A DNA stretch of 64,000 nucleotides. Source: Desulfosarcina ovata subsp. ovata. Lineage in GTDB: Bacteria > Desulfobacterota > Desulfobacteria > Desulfobacterales > Desulfosarcinaceae. The notes below the pieces were generated by a model. That model made no database searches. It was given only the letters and a program-made list of their open reading frames with translations, and was not told the origin of the DNA. Position 1 is the stretch's first letter. The number at the start of each line of letters is the position of its first letter. Positions 9,842 to 19,176 of this stretch are shown here, in pieces. Where the stretch lies: NCBI RefSeq assembly GCF_009689005.1, contig NZ_AP021879.1, positions 1,674,001-1,738,000 of the forward strand. Reading direction: 5' to 3'. Both the position numbers and the translations under genes were made by a program.

Positions 9842-10645
9842 TCACGAACAGTCGGTTTTCTGGAACACCAACATCATACAGTGGGAAGCAAACTGCTTGA
9901 GAACACTGTCCAAATATGGTCTCACCGCCTGAAACCGTTCACCATCGTATATTTTCTGGAGAAAATGCCGCAGCAGATTCACCTCGTCCTTTAGTCCTTT
10001 GATTCCGTCAAATGATCGGGTCTCGATTCGCCTGAATCCCGTTTCCTCGAACGTTCGAGCCACATCCCGCCCATCCAAGGCATATTGATAGAACCGATCC
10101 GTCAACGCTTTCATCAGAACGCAATTATCCGTCTGGTATCTTCCGAGTCGGGCCTTCATTTTTCGTAAGAGTGACATGTATGGAAACGATAGGAACAGAA
10201 AGCCGTTTGGCCGGAGGGTCCGAAACATTTCACGCATGATATCCTCATAGCCATCCAAAAAATGCTCAATCACTCCGCCAGAGATATATCCGTCCAGTTG
10301 GTGGTCATCAATGGGAAGGGCTCTCACATCCCCGAAACGAACATCTAATTCCGGCGCAGCCTCACGGACGCGCGCCACGGTTTTTTCGGCAAAATCGATG
10401 CCGATGGCCCGATATCCCTGAAATTGGAGGGCATGGACGATGCCGCCGAGGCCGCACCCTCCCTCCAGTACCCGGCTGCTCCTGGGCAGATACTTCAGAA
10501 CCAGAGGAATAAAAAGGGCGTCCGTCCGACAGGAAACAATCCTCTGTCGAAGGTTTTCCACATCCCAGTGCGCATCCCAAAATTCGGGAGTTGCTGATTT
10601 CCCGAAATACGCCAACGCTTTCCTGTCTTCAAGATAAACCCGCAT
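9842..10645 (-). CDS. Class I SAM-dependent methyltransferase
   Basis: I place the start at ATG 10645 (MRVYLEDRKALAYFG..., 267 residues), preceded by a good GGAAGGG ribosome site. The open frame extends to 10852 but would overlap the upstream gene by more than 200 nt. Residues about 48-70 hold the SAM-binding motif VLEGGCGLGGIVHALQFQGYRAIGID; GYISGGVIEHFLDGYEDIMREMFRTLRPNGFLFLSFPY gives motifs post-I to III. The family methylates small molecules or sugars; the target is unknown. The 17-nt overlap with the GT gene upstream indicates translational coupling. Confidence 0.84.
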   Translation of the reverse strand: MRVYLEDRKALAYFGKSATPEFWDAHWDVENLRQRIVSCRTDALFIPLVLKYLPRSSRVLEGGCGLGGIVHALQFQGYRAIGIDFAEKTVARVREAAPELDVRFGDVRALPIDDHQLDGYISGGVIEHFLDGYEDIMREMFRTLRPNGFLFLSFPYMSLLRKMKARLGRYQTDNCVLMKALTDRFYQYALDGRDVARTFEETGFRRIETRSFDGIKGLKDEVNLLRHFLQKIYDGERFQAVRPYLDSVLKQFASHCMMLVFQKTDCS

Positions 10646-11678
10646 CCACCCTTCCCGTTCTTTGCCGCCATATTCCGTGTATCTCCCGATGGAGCCGCCG
10701 ACTCCATTCCAATGGATCGTATAATTTCCGAAAACGCGATAGAGCGTTTTCGGAAATCTCCGCTCTTCTTTGGGAGGAACTACAGAGCTCCTGAAGTGAA
10801 TAAAGCCATCCCGCTTCGGAATTTGCGAGATACCCGCAATCCGGATCACCAAGAATATGGAAACTGGTGGGTATCATGTCCGATACGACAGGTATTCCGA
10901 GCTGGTGGAAAACAAAGGCCCTTCCGGCATTGGTCGTATTTTTGAACCGGATGAGATAGTCGCTCCAGTATCCCTTTTTGAACCGATTTTTCCACTTCAA
11001 TAATTTGAAAAAAAACAAGCGCTCCGTCCGCGAGATGGGGGTCAGTCCAGGGACCAGACCGATATCGCAACCCAGCAGGGTGGTCTCTATGGTCCCGAGA
11101 TCCCACTGCACTTCATCTATTTCGATATCAGGCCTTCCGATCTTCCACTGATCCAGTCCACGGCGATCATAAACCGTGCGAAGCACGATGGGTAAACGCA
11201 TCGAAAGCTTCTCCAGTGCCCTTTTCAGCGATCCTGGAAAATGTTCGAGATGTTCTTTGTTGCCGTGATACCCGAGGACAATCGGTGAATGATCGTCGTG
11301 ACGCTTTTTCCTGGTGAACAGCCTTTCGATCTGCGGGAATAGAAACACCGGTTTCTGATATCCCGAATAATAGTCCTTCTCCGGGATGGAACCTACGATA
11401 AAAAAATCCGCACTGTCACTCTTTTCCCGTTTCTCCGGAGTGTAATCGCTGGGGTTGACGCAACCGCAGAGAAGCATCGGGTTTAGTTTTCTTGCCCGTT
11501 CCATCTCCCGTGCAGGCACGTTCTTTCCCAGAATCAGTACGTCGTAATTCTCGTAATGATCCCAGTCGTTCAAAACCGCATCAAAACCGAGTTCGGAAAA
11601 CCAGTGCTGAAGGTTGTAAATATGAATCCTCGTAGATCCGGTTTCGAGGTTTCCCGTATCGTTCCAGACTGTTTTCAC
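10629..11678 (-). CDS. Probable GT-B glycosyltransferase, divergent
   Basis: A 349-residue protein that starts with GTG. It has two Rossmann-like halves: an N-terminal half with THIYNLQHWFSELGFDAVLNDW-like alternation and VLILGKNVPA, and a C-terminal half with IVLGYHGNKEHLEHF, GCDIGLVPGLTP and the segment NAGRAFVFHQLGIPVVSDMIPTSF. The last resembles the donor-sugar region of GT4 enzymes, though the usual E-x7-E glutamates are not obvious. It is flanked by and overlaps a methyltransferase. Glycosyltransferase is the best guess from fold pattern and context. Confidence 0.6.
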   Translation of the reverse strand: MKTVWNDTGNLETGSTRIHIYNLQHWFSELGFDAVLNDWDHYENYDVLILGKNVPAREMERARKLNPMLLCGCVNPSDYTPEKREKSDSADFFIVGSIPEKDYYSGYQKPVFLFPQIERLFTRKKRHDDHSPIVLGYHGNKEHLEHFPGSLKRALEKLSMRLPIVLRTVYDRRGLDQWKIGRPDIEIDEVQWDLGTIETTLLGCDIGLVPGLTPISRTERLFFFKLLKWKNRFKKGYWSDYLIRFKNTTNAGRAFVFHQLGIPVVSDMIPTSFHILGDPDCGYLANSEAGWLYSLQELCSSSQRRAEISENALSRFRKLYDPLEWSRRLHREIHGIWRQRTGRVDAGLS

Positions 11679-11743
11679 AGGTTAGTCCAACTGCTTTCCA
11701 TCAATCCCACCTGAATGTCCATCATATGCCTTCGCCCTCCAAT

Positions 11744-12454
11744 TCATTGAAGATCATAGACACCCAAAAGGTATCTTCCCATAAACATGATTACTTCCGG
11801 TATTCCCAGTATTACCTTTTTAATGGACCGGTATTTGGAAACGCCCCACTGGCGTTCATTATGGCGTACAAAAACTTCCCCGATACGTTTGGCCCCCCTG
11901 CGCATGGCGATCAGGGATAGGTACCGGTGATCGTTTCTTCGATATGGAATATTCTTCACCAAATCCGCCCTGAACGCCACATAGCTTCCAGAGTTCGAAT
12001 GCAGCGGCGAATTGAAAAGCAGCAGAACCAGAAGGTCATAAACCATGGATGCGGCCCGGAGTAATCGCGGGTGCTTCCGAGCTTCCCGTAACCCCATGAT
12101 CAATTCATAACCGTCCGCGATTTTTTCCATGAATCGGGGCAGATCCCGCGGATCGTCCTGAAGATCGGCATCCATCCGAAGGATGTAATCACCTTGAGCC
12201 TGTTCAAAAGCCGCCCGGTAACAGCCGGTTTGCCCCCCACGTGTCTTTAGCCTAATCAGTCGTATCTCCGGGTGATACGCCCTGAAGGATTCCACGACGG
12301 TCGCACCACCGTCACTCGAGGCATCATCCACAAGGATCACCTCGACGGAGTTCTCCAGGGACCGAATGACTTCCATAAGTCGTGGAATCAGCTCTTTAAG
12401 TGATGCTTCTTCCTGGTGAAACGGGATGACAATGGATATATTTTTCGGTTTCAT
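11744..12454 (-). CDS. GT2 glycosyltransferase, polyprenyl-phosphate mannose synthase-like
   Basis: A 236-residue GT2 enzyme. Motifs: ISIVIPFHQEEASLKELIPRL, VILVDDASSDGGATV, GGQTGCYRAAFEQAQGDYILRMDADLQDDPRDLPRF. The DADLQDDP form is characteristic of dolichol/undecaprenyl-phosphate sugar synthases. It may charge a polyprenyl phosphate for the GT39-like membrane enzyme encoded at 15162-16556 (inference). It starts with ATG inside the stop of the sulfotransferase gene (ATGA overlap), a clear coupled junction. Confidence 0.87.
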   Translation of the reverse strand: MKPKNISIVIPFHQEEASLKELIPRLMEVIRSLENSVEVILVDDASSDGGATVVESFRAYHPEIRLIRLKTRGGQTGCYRAAFEQAQGDYILRMDADLQDDPRDLPRFMEKIADGYELIMGLREARKHPRLLRAASMVYDLLVLLLFNSPLHSNSGSYVAFRADLVKNIPYRRNDHRYLSLIAMRRGAKRIGEVFVRHNERQWGVSKYRSIKKVILGIPEVIMFMGRYLLGVYDLQ

Positions 12455-13248
12455 TTTAAAATACGATAAACGCTGAATTCTTCATTGGCTTCATATTGTC
12501 GTATAATGTCTTTCGCCAGTCGGCGATATTCTTCCAAATGCTTCTTTGGCGTCGCCTTATTGATTTTGGTCGAAATTTTTCGCAGCCAGTCGTCCTCAAT
12601 ACCGACTCCCAGCCAAGTTAAAATTTTTTTCAATTCTATTTCCGGGCTGTTCAATAATTTCTCATAGTAAATGCAGAGAAAAGGATTCGTTGCCTTTTTT
12701 CCAAAGACATAGGCAACATGCGTTTTTATAACAATTTCCGAGCATGCCTTTTGAAAAGGTGTTATTCTGTGTGATCGCATATAAGATACGGCTGCATCTA
12801 TGGGATTTCGGATTATTTGAAGTAATACGGCTTCCGGATGATCTTCTAAAAATTTTCGGGTTTTTTCGGGCTGGTCAATAGATGCCTGGGTAAACCCACC
12901 GGCTTTTTTATCTCCGATTATTCTGATATCCTTTTTTTTAAAATCTGCATCGCCGATAAGATCGTTCATCGGTATCCATTTTTTCTGATATCGATCAAGA
13001 TTTTTTCCGAAATAATCATCATTTTCAAGCCCTGTGTTGAATTGGCCGAATGCTTTATCTTCTGCATTTTTCAGGGCTGTTTGATAAGGTATATCGTTCA
13101 TTACGACATTGGTAACCAAGCGCGATTCATGGGCTACCAGGCATTCGGGGTGATAATTTAATATCTGTCCTATCAAGGACGATCCGGTTCTCGGACTTCC
13201 GATGAACAACAATAATTTTTCCAGTCTTCTTTCTTTTGAAAAAGGCAC
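12451..13248 (-). CDS. Sulfotransferase family protein
   Basis: About 265 residues. The PAPS-binding loop LLFIGSPRTGSSLIGQILNYHPE lies at the N-terminus, and a second phosphate-binding segment (LLQIIRNPIDAAVSYMRSHRI) follows, as in Sulfotransfer_1/3 proteins. The open frame extends upstream to 13437, but that part lies inside the acetyltransferase gene; I therefore prefer the GTG at 13248, which has GGAA upstream and leaves a 26-nt gap. No nearby ATG precedes the PAPS loop. It probably sulfates a sugar hydroxyl. Its 3' end overlaps the GT2 gene by 4 nt. Confidence 0.8.
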   Translation of the reverse strand: MPFSKERRLEKLLLFIGSPRTGSSLIGQILNYHPECLVAHESRLVTNVVMNDIPYQTALKNAEDKAFGQFNTGLENDDYFGKNLDRYQKKWIPMNDLIGDADFKKKDIRIIGDKKAGGFTQASIDQPEKTRKFLEDHPEAVLLQIIRNPIDAAVSYMRSHRITPFQKACSEIVIKTHVAYVFGKKATNPFLCIYYEKLLNSPEIELKKILTWLGVGIEDDWLRKISTKINKATPKKHLEEYRRLAKDIIRQYEANEEFSVYRILK

Positions 13249-13274
13249 AACGACAAGTTCCGTTTGGTGTTGTT

Positions 13275-14117
13275 TCAGTGGAAATGTTTGTGAAAGGTAT
13301 AGAATGATCGTTTCACCAAAAAACCGATCCGTTCGTACAACCGGATCGACGGGTGATTGTGGGCCTGGGTACCAACCTTGGCCATCCGGCAGCCGTTCTC
13401 CCGGCAAAAGGCCAAGAATCGGCAGGTCAAATCCCATCCGATCCTCTTTGACCTGAAATCCGGATGAACGGCGATCAAATCGAGGATACCCATTTTCAGA
13501 TCCTCACAGTCTTTCAGCATGCAGGCCGAGAACCCCACCAAACAATCGGATGAACGTGCAACAAACACTTCGTCCGCTCTGCCGTTGCAGGCGTTCTTTA
13601 CCCATTCGGCGCGGGATTTGTCCGAATCCGCTATCGGAATTCGTGGGTCCATATGGAAGCGGCTGTAACGAAAGGATGTTGCTGCAAGTTCTTCCATAAA
13701 GGGAACCTCGCTTAGCATGAAGCGCCCTATCCGGTTCATACCACTTTCAGCGGGGATATCCACCAGATCATGTTTGAACTCCAGGTAACACTCCATCAAC
13801 CTGTATCCGTTTTCCTCAAGACATTCAATTGCTTTTGAATTCAGACTGGAAACCCGCGCCGAAACAAGACTCTTTTTCCCACGGCACTCGGCATCAACCC
13901 GCTTCAATGCTTCGAGCCAATCGCTTTCGTTCTGCGACACAGGTTTTTCTTCGAAACTAAGAGAATAGACATCAACCTTGAAAATAGCCGTTTCCCATGG
14001 CCTTTCCTGAAGTCGAAGCCCTTTTCCCCGAAGCACATGCTTACAGTTATTAAAATCCATGCGAAACGTGTCCACCGGAACTATCTCTCGAAACAAGCAG
14101 AATTTGATAGGGTGCAT
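13275..14117 (-). CDS. GNAT-family N-acetyltransferase
   Basis: A 280-residue protein. The C-terminal half is a GNAT domain: MGILDLIAVHPDFRSKRIGWDLTCRFLAFCRENGCRMAKVGTQAHNHPSIRLYERIGF contains the acetyl-CoA pyrophosphate-binding loop (R-S-K-R-I-G) and the conserved N-x-x-S-I-R-L-Y-E-R-I-G-F end. The N-terminal half (residues 1-130) may be a degenerate second GNAT-like domain, a layout seen in amino-sugar acyltransferases such as those acting on dTDP-fucosamine. Sitting among sugar-nucleotide genes, including a DegT aminotransferase, it probably acylates an amino sugar. Confidence 0.8.
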   Translation of the reverse strand: MHPIKFCLFREIVPVDTFRMDFNNCKHVLRGKGLRLQERPWETAIFKVDVYSLSFEEKPVSQNESDWLEALKRVDAECRGKKSLVSARVSSLNSKAIECLEENGYRLMECYLEFKHDLVDIPAESGMNRIGRFMLSEVPFMEELAATSFRYSRFHMDPRIPIADSDKSRAEWVKNACNGRADEVFVARSSDCLVGFSACMLKDCEDLKMGILDLIAVHPDFRSKRIGWDLTCRFLAFCRENGCRMAKVGTQAHNHPSIRLYERIGFLVKRSFYTFHKHFH

Positions 14118-14163
14118 TCGTCGGCAAAGGCATACACAGCCCGGTTCGGGCCTCTATACCCCA

Positions 14164-15156
14164 TCAAATGGACTTATTAAACAACGGGTGGTTTTCCCGG
14201 ATGAATTCAACGTATTCCTTCACCCCTTCCGGCAATCCGTATCTGGGGGAAAAACCGATCAGCGATCTGGCCTTTTTAATGGAAAGTGTGCCCCTACGGG
14301 GTCTAAAGTTGTCCCGTTCTGTTATTTCATACTGGAGGCTTCCGAAATGGTTCTTCAAACACATCACGAAATCCAGCAGTCTCTGCGCCTCGCCATAGGT
14401 AATATTGAATGTCTCGCCGACGGCCTTCGGATGAATAGCCGCCCGTACAAACCCTTCGGCCACATCTTTGACATAGGTAAAATCCAGTTTCTCATCAGCA
14501 CCGTTCACCTGGATCTTTTCCCCCTTGAAAGCTTTTTCGATGAATATCTGACTCACCCTCCGGTTCATATCCGTTGGCCCGTATACGGCAGAAGGCCTTA
14601 TGATAGTATAGGGGATCCCGTAATAACGACCCAGACCCTGAGTGACAATTTCTCCTGCGAGCTTCATGGTGCCGTAGATTTCTCTGGGTCGGGTCGGGTG
14701 TTCCTCCGTCGCCGATTCGCTGATAAAATCGCCGTAAACCATACTGGAAGAGGTATATACAAACCGTTCTGGCCGATACCCGTCCATTTGCCCGATCACT
14801 TCCAGCATATTCGCCGTGGATTCGACAGTTCCTTCCCTTGCCTCCTCGGCGTTCAGATTGTCGAGTTTGGCCAATGGAAGTGCCGCCAGATGAATGATAT
14901 AAAGCGGGCGATAACGGTTGAGAATACGGCTCAGAACGCTGTAGTACTTCGCCTCTCCCCGTTCTACAACAATCCGGTCTTGAATCCCAAGGACACGAAG
15001 CTTTCGGTAATCCGTGTATTCTGGACGCGTCGGATTCACGTATTTTCCGTAATGATCCAGGCACACAACCGTATCCACTATATCTTCTTCCAGAAGTTTT
15101 CTTGCGATAAAGGATCCGATAAACCCCAAGCCCCCAGTGATAAGCGCATATTTCAA
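14164..15156 (-). CDS. NAD-dependent epimerase/dehydratase
   Basis: A 330-residue extended SDR. ALITGGLGFIGSFIARKLL is the NAD-binding loop; YIIHLAALPL, RFVYTSSSMVYGD and the catalytic YGTMK (Tyr-x3-Lys) are present, followed by IIRPSAVYGPTDMNRR. This is the fold of UDP-glucose 4-epimerase and related enzymes. ATG start with AAGGA upstream. It lies 5 nt before the membrane-protein gene. The substrate is a nucleotide sugar, identity unknown. Confidence 0.87.
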   Translation of the reverse strand: MKYALITGGLGFIGSFIARKLLEEDIVDTVVCLDHYGKYVNPTRPEYTDYRKLRVLGIQDRIVVERGEAKYYSVLSRILNRYRPLYIIHLAALPLAKLDNLNAEEAREGTVESTANMLEVIGQMDGYRPERFVYTSSSMVYGDFISESATEEHPTRPREIYGTMKLAGEIVTQGLGRYYGIPYTIIRPSAVYGPTDMNRRVSQIFIEKAFKGEKIQVNGADEKLDFTYVKDVAEGFVRAAIHPKAVGETFNITYGEAQRLLDFVMCLKNHFGSLQYEITERDNFRPRRGTLSIKKARSLIGFSPRYGLPEGVKEYVEFIRENHPLFNKSI

Positions 15157-15161
15157 CGTCC

Positions 15162-16556
15162 TTACTCCTCCGATGATTTCGTTTGATACACCGTCATCCC
15201 TTCAACCGTCGCAGATTTTTCGTAAAGCCATCCCAGACGTTTGGCCGGAAAGGCGATACCGTCCAGAATATCCGATTCGATAATAAACTTCGGTTTTTCT
15301 GCCGTCACATGACGAAGGGCATGGGATTCCTTATCTTTCCGATCGCTCCAGTAGACCAGATGGTTATGTGAATAATAGGTACTTGCCGTGTGCTTCAATC
15401 CAGACAAAAGCAATAGGGCGACGTTGCTCCCCCATAAATAAACACACTCTTCGGACCCGATATGGTTCCTGAGCCATGCAACCTGACGGTCTCTTCTTTC
15501 AAGATAATCCCGCCACGAAGTGATCCCCATTATGAGGGAGCGGCATCGAATGTCGATCTCGATCGGTGAAAAGGCCAAAACGTGCCTTCGGTGGTGAGCC
15601 CCAAAAACAGCCAGAAGCAATCCCATCCCCACGAAAAACGGTATGCAGGTGAGCCATTGGCTCTGAAACGCAATAAATAGACCCAGAACCAACGGCGGAT
15701 ACCAGAAATACAGAAGATACATTCGTTGAGCTAAGAAAATAGCCCATGTGATCAGCAAGAAAATCCGCCATGGCCAAGTGGCAAAAAGCAAATTCCCCAG
15801 TGCCAGGACAACTATCAATACACAGAAAAACGGATTAGCTTTGATAAAAGCAACGTTTTTGGAGTGCAGCCACTTTCTTGTTTTCATGTAACTTCTGGAA
15901 GAGGCACCACTGGTGTTTATGATTCGTAAAACAAATAGCAGCAACACCGTGCCGCCACTGACTCCCCATAACCAATTTTCCATAAGTTCTTCGCGATGAA
16001 ACATCGCGACGGGGATGAAATAAAGGACATTCAGAATTTTGAACCCCGCCGCCAAACCGGCAAGGAGAACAATCTGAATAACCCAGGCGGCTTCGAAACC
16101 GGTAATACGGGGGATCAGAAACAACACCATTATCCAGACCACGCTGTGAAACTCGGTGGCGGAGGTAGCGTAATTGACCCAGAGGGAATTGATCAACAGC
16201 ACGCCCAGGAAGTAGAAAGGCACTTCATTGATTACGATATTCTGACTCGAAACGACCCATAGAGCAATCAGAAGAATAGCGGAAACACTGTTGAAGAAAC
16301 GGAATCGATGGGGTCGACCGTCGAGCCACTTATAAAAAAAAGCATAGACACGAGGCAGGATATATTTGATCCCCGGGCCATAGGAACTAACGAACGGAAC
16401 CTTCCGATTCCTTAAAAAAGCGAAGTAAAGGTGGTTAGCCGTATCATAATCGACAGGCGCGCGAAAAACTTTTCGTTTCAGAGAGATATCAAGGCAGATA
16501 AGTGCCATGAACAGCAAAACGTACGCCTCCCACCGGCCCGGGAAATCAGGATACAT
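15162..16556 (-). CDS. Multi-spanning membrane protein, GT39/GT83-like glycosyltransferase candidate
   Basis: A 464-residue protein with roughly ten hydrophobic segments between residues 10 and 320 and a soluble C-terminal part. An early extracytoplasmic loop contains APVDYDTANHLYFAFLRNRK and SYGPGIKY, the acidic-residue position expected in GT-C enzymes that use polyprenyl-phosphate sugars (GT39/GT83). No motif is decisive, so this is a topology-based call. It starts at ATG 16556 and overlaps the aminotransferase stop by 11 nt. A polyprenyl-phosphate sugar synthase candidate is encoded at 11744-12454, which would supply the donor. Confidence 0.62.
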   Translation of the reverse strand: MYPDFPGRWEAYVLLFMALICLDISLKRKVFRAPVDYDTANHLYFAFLRNRKVPFVSSYGPGIKYILPRVYAFFYKWLDGRPHRFRFFNSVSAILLIALWVVSSQNIVINEVPFYFLGVLLINSLWVNYATSATEFHSVVWIMVLFLIPRITGFEAAWVIQIVLLAGLAAGFKILNVLYFIPVAMFHREELMENWLWGVSGGTVLLLFVLRIINTSGASSRSYMKTRKWLHSKNVAFIKANPFFCVLIVVLALGNLLFATWPWRIFLLITWAIFLAQRMYLLYFWYPPLVLGLFIAFQSQWLTCIPFFVGMGLLLAVFGAHHRRHVLAFSPIEIDIRCRSLIMGITSWRDYLERRDRQVAWLRNHIGSEECVYLWGSNVALLLLSGLKHTASTYYSHNHLVYWSDRKDKESHALRHVTAEKPKFIIESDILDGIAFPAKRLGWLYEKSATVEGMTVYQTKSSEE

Positions 16557-17694
16557 CACTTTTCCAATTTTTGTTAATGATCGCCGTTATATAATCGATG
16601 TCTTCGAATGAAAGTCCGGGATACATAGGCAACGTCACAAGGCTTTTAGAAAGTATTTCAGTGTTCGGAAGTGCGGGAGTATCCGGAAATCGCTCCCTGT
16701 AATAGTCTTGCAAGTGAACGGGGGGTATGAAGTGAACACTTGCTTCGATGCTGTTTTCCCGCAACAGTTCGACCAGCGAATCACGTCGATGTGGAGAAAC
16801 CTGCACCGTGTACATTTGATACACATGGGTAGCATTCTTCAGAACTGCCGGGGATTTGATTCCTTGATCTATACTCCGAAGAGATTTGTTGTAATATTCG
16901 GCGAGTTTGATCCTTCGTCGGTTCATTTCCGGAAGTTTTAAAAACTGCTGATATCCGATAGCAGCGGCGATATGCGACATTCTGTAGTTTCGTCCTGGAA
17001 TGACGGCAGAACGATGCCACGCCGGCGATTCCGATGCTTTAAGGCCTGACTTCGACGGCATGCCGTGAGCAATCATGGCGCGCGCACGCTCTGCAGCGGT
17101 CGCATCGTTCATGGTCAGCATTCCGCCCTCACCTGTGGTCATATTCTTGGTGGGGAAAAAGGAAAAACATCCGATACCAAAACCGCCAGCCTGTTTTCCC
17201 TCCCAAGTAGCCCCTAAAGTCTCGGCGCTATCTTCTATCAACAAGAGCCGATGTTTTTGGCACAATCGGACAATATCCCTCATGGCGCACGGCTGTCCGC
17301 CGTAATGGACTACCATCACCGCCTCGGTCCGAGTTGTCAGGCGGGATTCAATATGACTCGCTGTCACGTTCCGTGTCTCTTCATCCACGTCGCAAAAGAC
17401 CGGAGTTGCACCGGCGTTGACGACCGCATTGGCAGAAGCAGTGAAGGTAAAGGCCGGTACCACCACCTCCCCCCGGATATTGTGTACGGCCAGCGCGATT
17501 TCAAGAGCCGATGCACATGAATTCATCCCAACAGCGAACCGTGTTCCCACCATTTCTGCAATCGCTTTTTCAAACTTCTGATTATAATGGCCATGGGCCA
17601 GCCGACCCGACAGGATCACTTCGGTTACCGCATCGACTTCTTCCTTCCCCATAAAGGGAAGCGCCAGCGGTATATTTTTATGATCGATAACCAC
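16546..17694 (-). CDS. DegT/DnrJ/EryC1/StrS family sugar aminotransferase
   Basis: A 382-residue PLP enzyme that aminates a nucleotide 4-keto sugar. FPTKNMTTGEGGML carries the Schiff-base lysine (about residue 183), IEDSAETLGATW the PLP-ring aspartate, and NSCASALEIAL the phosphate-binding region. I choose GTG at 17694, because AAGGGAG lies 6 nt upstream, rather than the TTG at 17712. It is coupled to the membrane-protein gene downstream. Products of this family are amino sugars, which fits the acetyltransferase at 13275-14117. Confidence 0.88.
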   Translation of the reverse strand: MVIDHKNIPLALPFMGKEEVDAVTEVILSGRLAHGHYNQKFEKAIAEMVGTRFAVGMNSCASALEIALAVHNIRGEVVVPAFTFTASANAVVNAGATPVFCDVDEETRNVTASHIESRLTTRTEAVMVVHYGGQPCAMRDIVRLCQKHRLLLIEDSAETLGATWEGKQAGGFGIGCFSFFPTKNMTTGEGGMLTMNDATAAERARAMIAHGMPSKSGLKASESPAWHRSAVIPGRNYRMSHIAAAIGYQQFLKLPEMNRRRIKLAEYYNKSLRSIDQGIKSPAVLKNATHVYQMYTVQVSPHRRDSLVELLRENSIEASVHFIPPVHLQDYYRERFPDTPALPNTEILSKSLVTLPMYPGLSFEDIDYITAIINKNWKSDVS

Positions 17695-17766
17695 GTTATG
17701 CTCCCTTTTCAAATTGTATTGACGCTTCCCGGAATTCCGAATTCCGCATAATTATAAAATTTTACC

Positions 17767-19176
17767 TTATTGAGCGAAGTTAAACTGAAGAGAACCAACA
17801 GCACCTGTAACCATATATTCTGCAAAATATAGTGTTCGGCCATCCTGACAGCAGGCAATGGAAAAAACCTTATCTGCATGATAAGGTAATCCGAACATTC
17901 TACAGAGGTGTGCCGCCAGGTTAAGCGATATACATGGCCGGAGAGACTCGTCCAACACGTGTAGAAAGGTCTCAGTGACGATCACCCAGTATCCCTGAAC
18001 CGTCGTTACAAATCGCGGAGCGGATACATACTCATCCGGCAGTTCTATGGCCGTCACATCGTCCCTTGCCACATCCCAGCACCAAAGATCGGATAGTGTA
18101 TTTCGCGTGTGCCCAAGGAATCTTTCATATTTCCGTCTCGTGTTCCGTGGATGCGCGCACATCACAACCCGCTTGGTCTCGCCAAAAGCCTCCACCCGGA
18201 GCGGGGATAGCATTCCTTCCGGAGGCTCCATTCGCAATAATATGCTGCCGTTGGGAAGAAATTCGGTCACCCCACCGGAAAAGCGCGAAACAAGCCAGAC
18301 TCGACTATTCGAGGAACAGACATAGAATGGACCTGCCATTGCAGGTTCCATCGTTTCTGAAAAGACGCGACGCGTACTGTGGAAGATGTCATAGGCCATG
18401 AGACGTATCGCGTTGTCAGCACAAAACTCCGGAAAGATCAGCTCCCGACTGTTCGGATGTCGCGCGATTGAAAACATTGGACTCACCCCACCGGGAAGGG
18501 GCCTTAAATCCACCGGACGATCCAGCTTGACTGGCAATAGTTCTCCGCATGGCGAAACTTGATCCAAGGCGACATCCAGTAACAATCCCCGATTGTTTTT
18601 ACGGCGGGTAGCGATCAAAAGCCCCTCTCCAAACGGAACAAGGCTGCATACTCCCCGTTCCAGAGGTAGCCTCCACACCGGACCAATCTCCAACATAATG
18701 CCGGATGCCGGCATAAACCCGTGACGTTTACCCGCATCCAGCAGTGGTTCTGCCAGCGGCGAAAAGCGCATAGCCGATTGCCAGTGAGGCTCGGCGCCAG
18801 ACGGTTCCAAAGTCTCCAGGGCGCGCAGGGCTTTTTTTATCAGGCAATCTGAGCGGAGTTCCCTGGTCTGGGCCAAAAGCCTCCGGATCGCGACTTGGAA
18901 ATGGATACCTTTTCCCACCGTTAGTATAAGTCCCCATGGCGGTGTGGGTCTCTTTTCTCCGTCGATCGATGGAAAGGGTTTGGGACCCAAAGCCATCCTA
19001 ACCGGACGCCATAGCAACTCCGAACGATAATTCAGCGCATGCATCCGCGGCATGATTCCATCCAGCACATCCAGAATTGCCAAAGCTCGCTCGATGTCAT
19101 TTTTTTCGAACGCACGCTTCGCGTCTGAAAGTATCAACTGTCCATCCGTCAGGGCCTGTTCGAGAATCAGATGCAC
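17767..19176 (-). CDS. Unknown protein, propeller-like
   Basis: A 469-residue protein I do not recognise. Residues 1-60 are helical (ALTDGQLILSDAKRAFEKNDIERALAILDVLDG, TPR-like). From about 160 the sequence is a run of short beta-strand pairs with turn residues (SLVPFGEGLLIATRRKNNRG, RVWLVSRFSGGVTEFLPNGS, GYWVIVTETFLHVLDESL, GRTLYFAEYMVTGAVGSLQF), which suggests a beta-propeller. GTG start with a strong GGGAGG site. It overlaps the next upstream gene by 10 nt, which in turn overlaps neuA, so it probably works in nonulosonic-acid or glycan assembly (inference). Confidence 0.55.
   Translation of the reverse strand: MHLILEQALTDGQLILSDAKRAFEKNDIERALAILDVLDGIMPRMHALNYRSELLWRPVRMALGPKPFPSIDGEKRPTPPWGLILTVGKGIHFQVAIRRLLAQTRELRSDCLIKKALRALETLEPSGAEPHWQSAMRFSPLAEPLLDAGKRHGFMPASGIMLEIGPVWRLPLERGVCSLVPFGEGLLIATRRKNNRGLLLDVALDQVSPCGELLPVKLDRPVDLRPLPGGVSPMFSIARHPNSRELIFPEFCADNAIRLMAYDIFHSTRRVFSETMEPAMAGPFYVCSSNSRVWLVSRFSGGVTEFLPNGSILLRMEPPEGMLSPLRVEAFGETKRVVMCAHPRNTRRKYERFLGHTRNTLSDLWCWDVARDDVTAIELPDEYVSAPRFVTTVQGYWVIVTETFLHVLDESLRPCISLNLAAHLCRMFGLPYHADKVFSIACCQDGRTLYFAEYMVTGAVGSLQFNFAQ

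Noticed and set aside
13249..13437. N-terminal extension of the sulfotransferase frame
   Set aside because: Codes only through the acetyltransferase 3' end; no sulfotransferase homology before the PAPS loop.
14059..15186. 375-residue plus-strand open frame
   Set aside because: It lies antisense to the epimerase and the acetyltransferase start, and shows no domain pattern; a shadow of GC-rich coding DNA.
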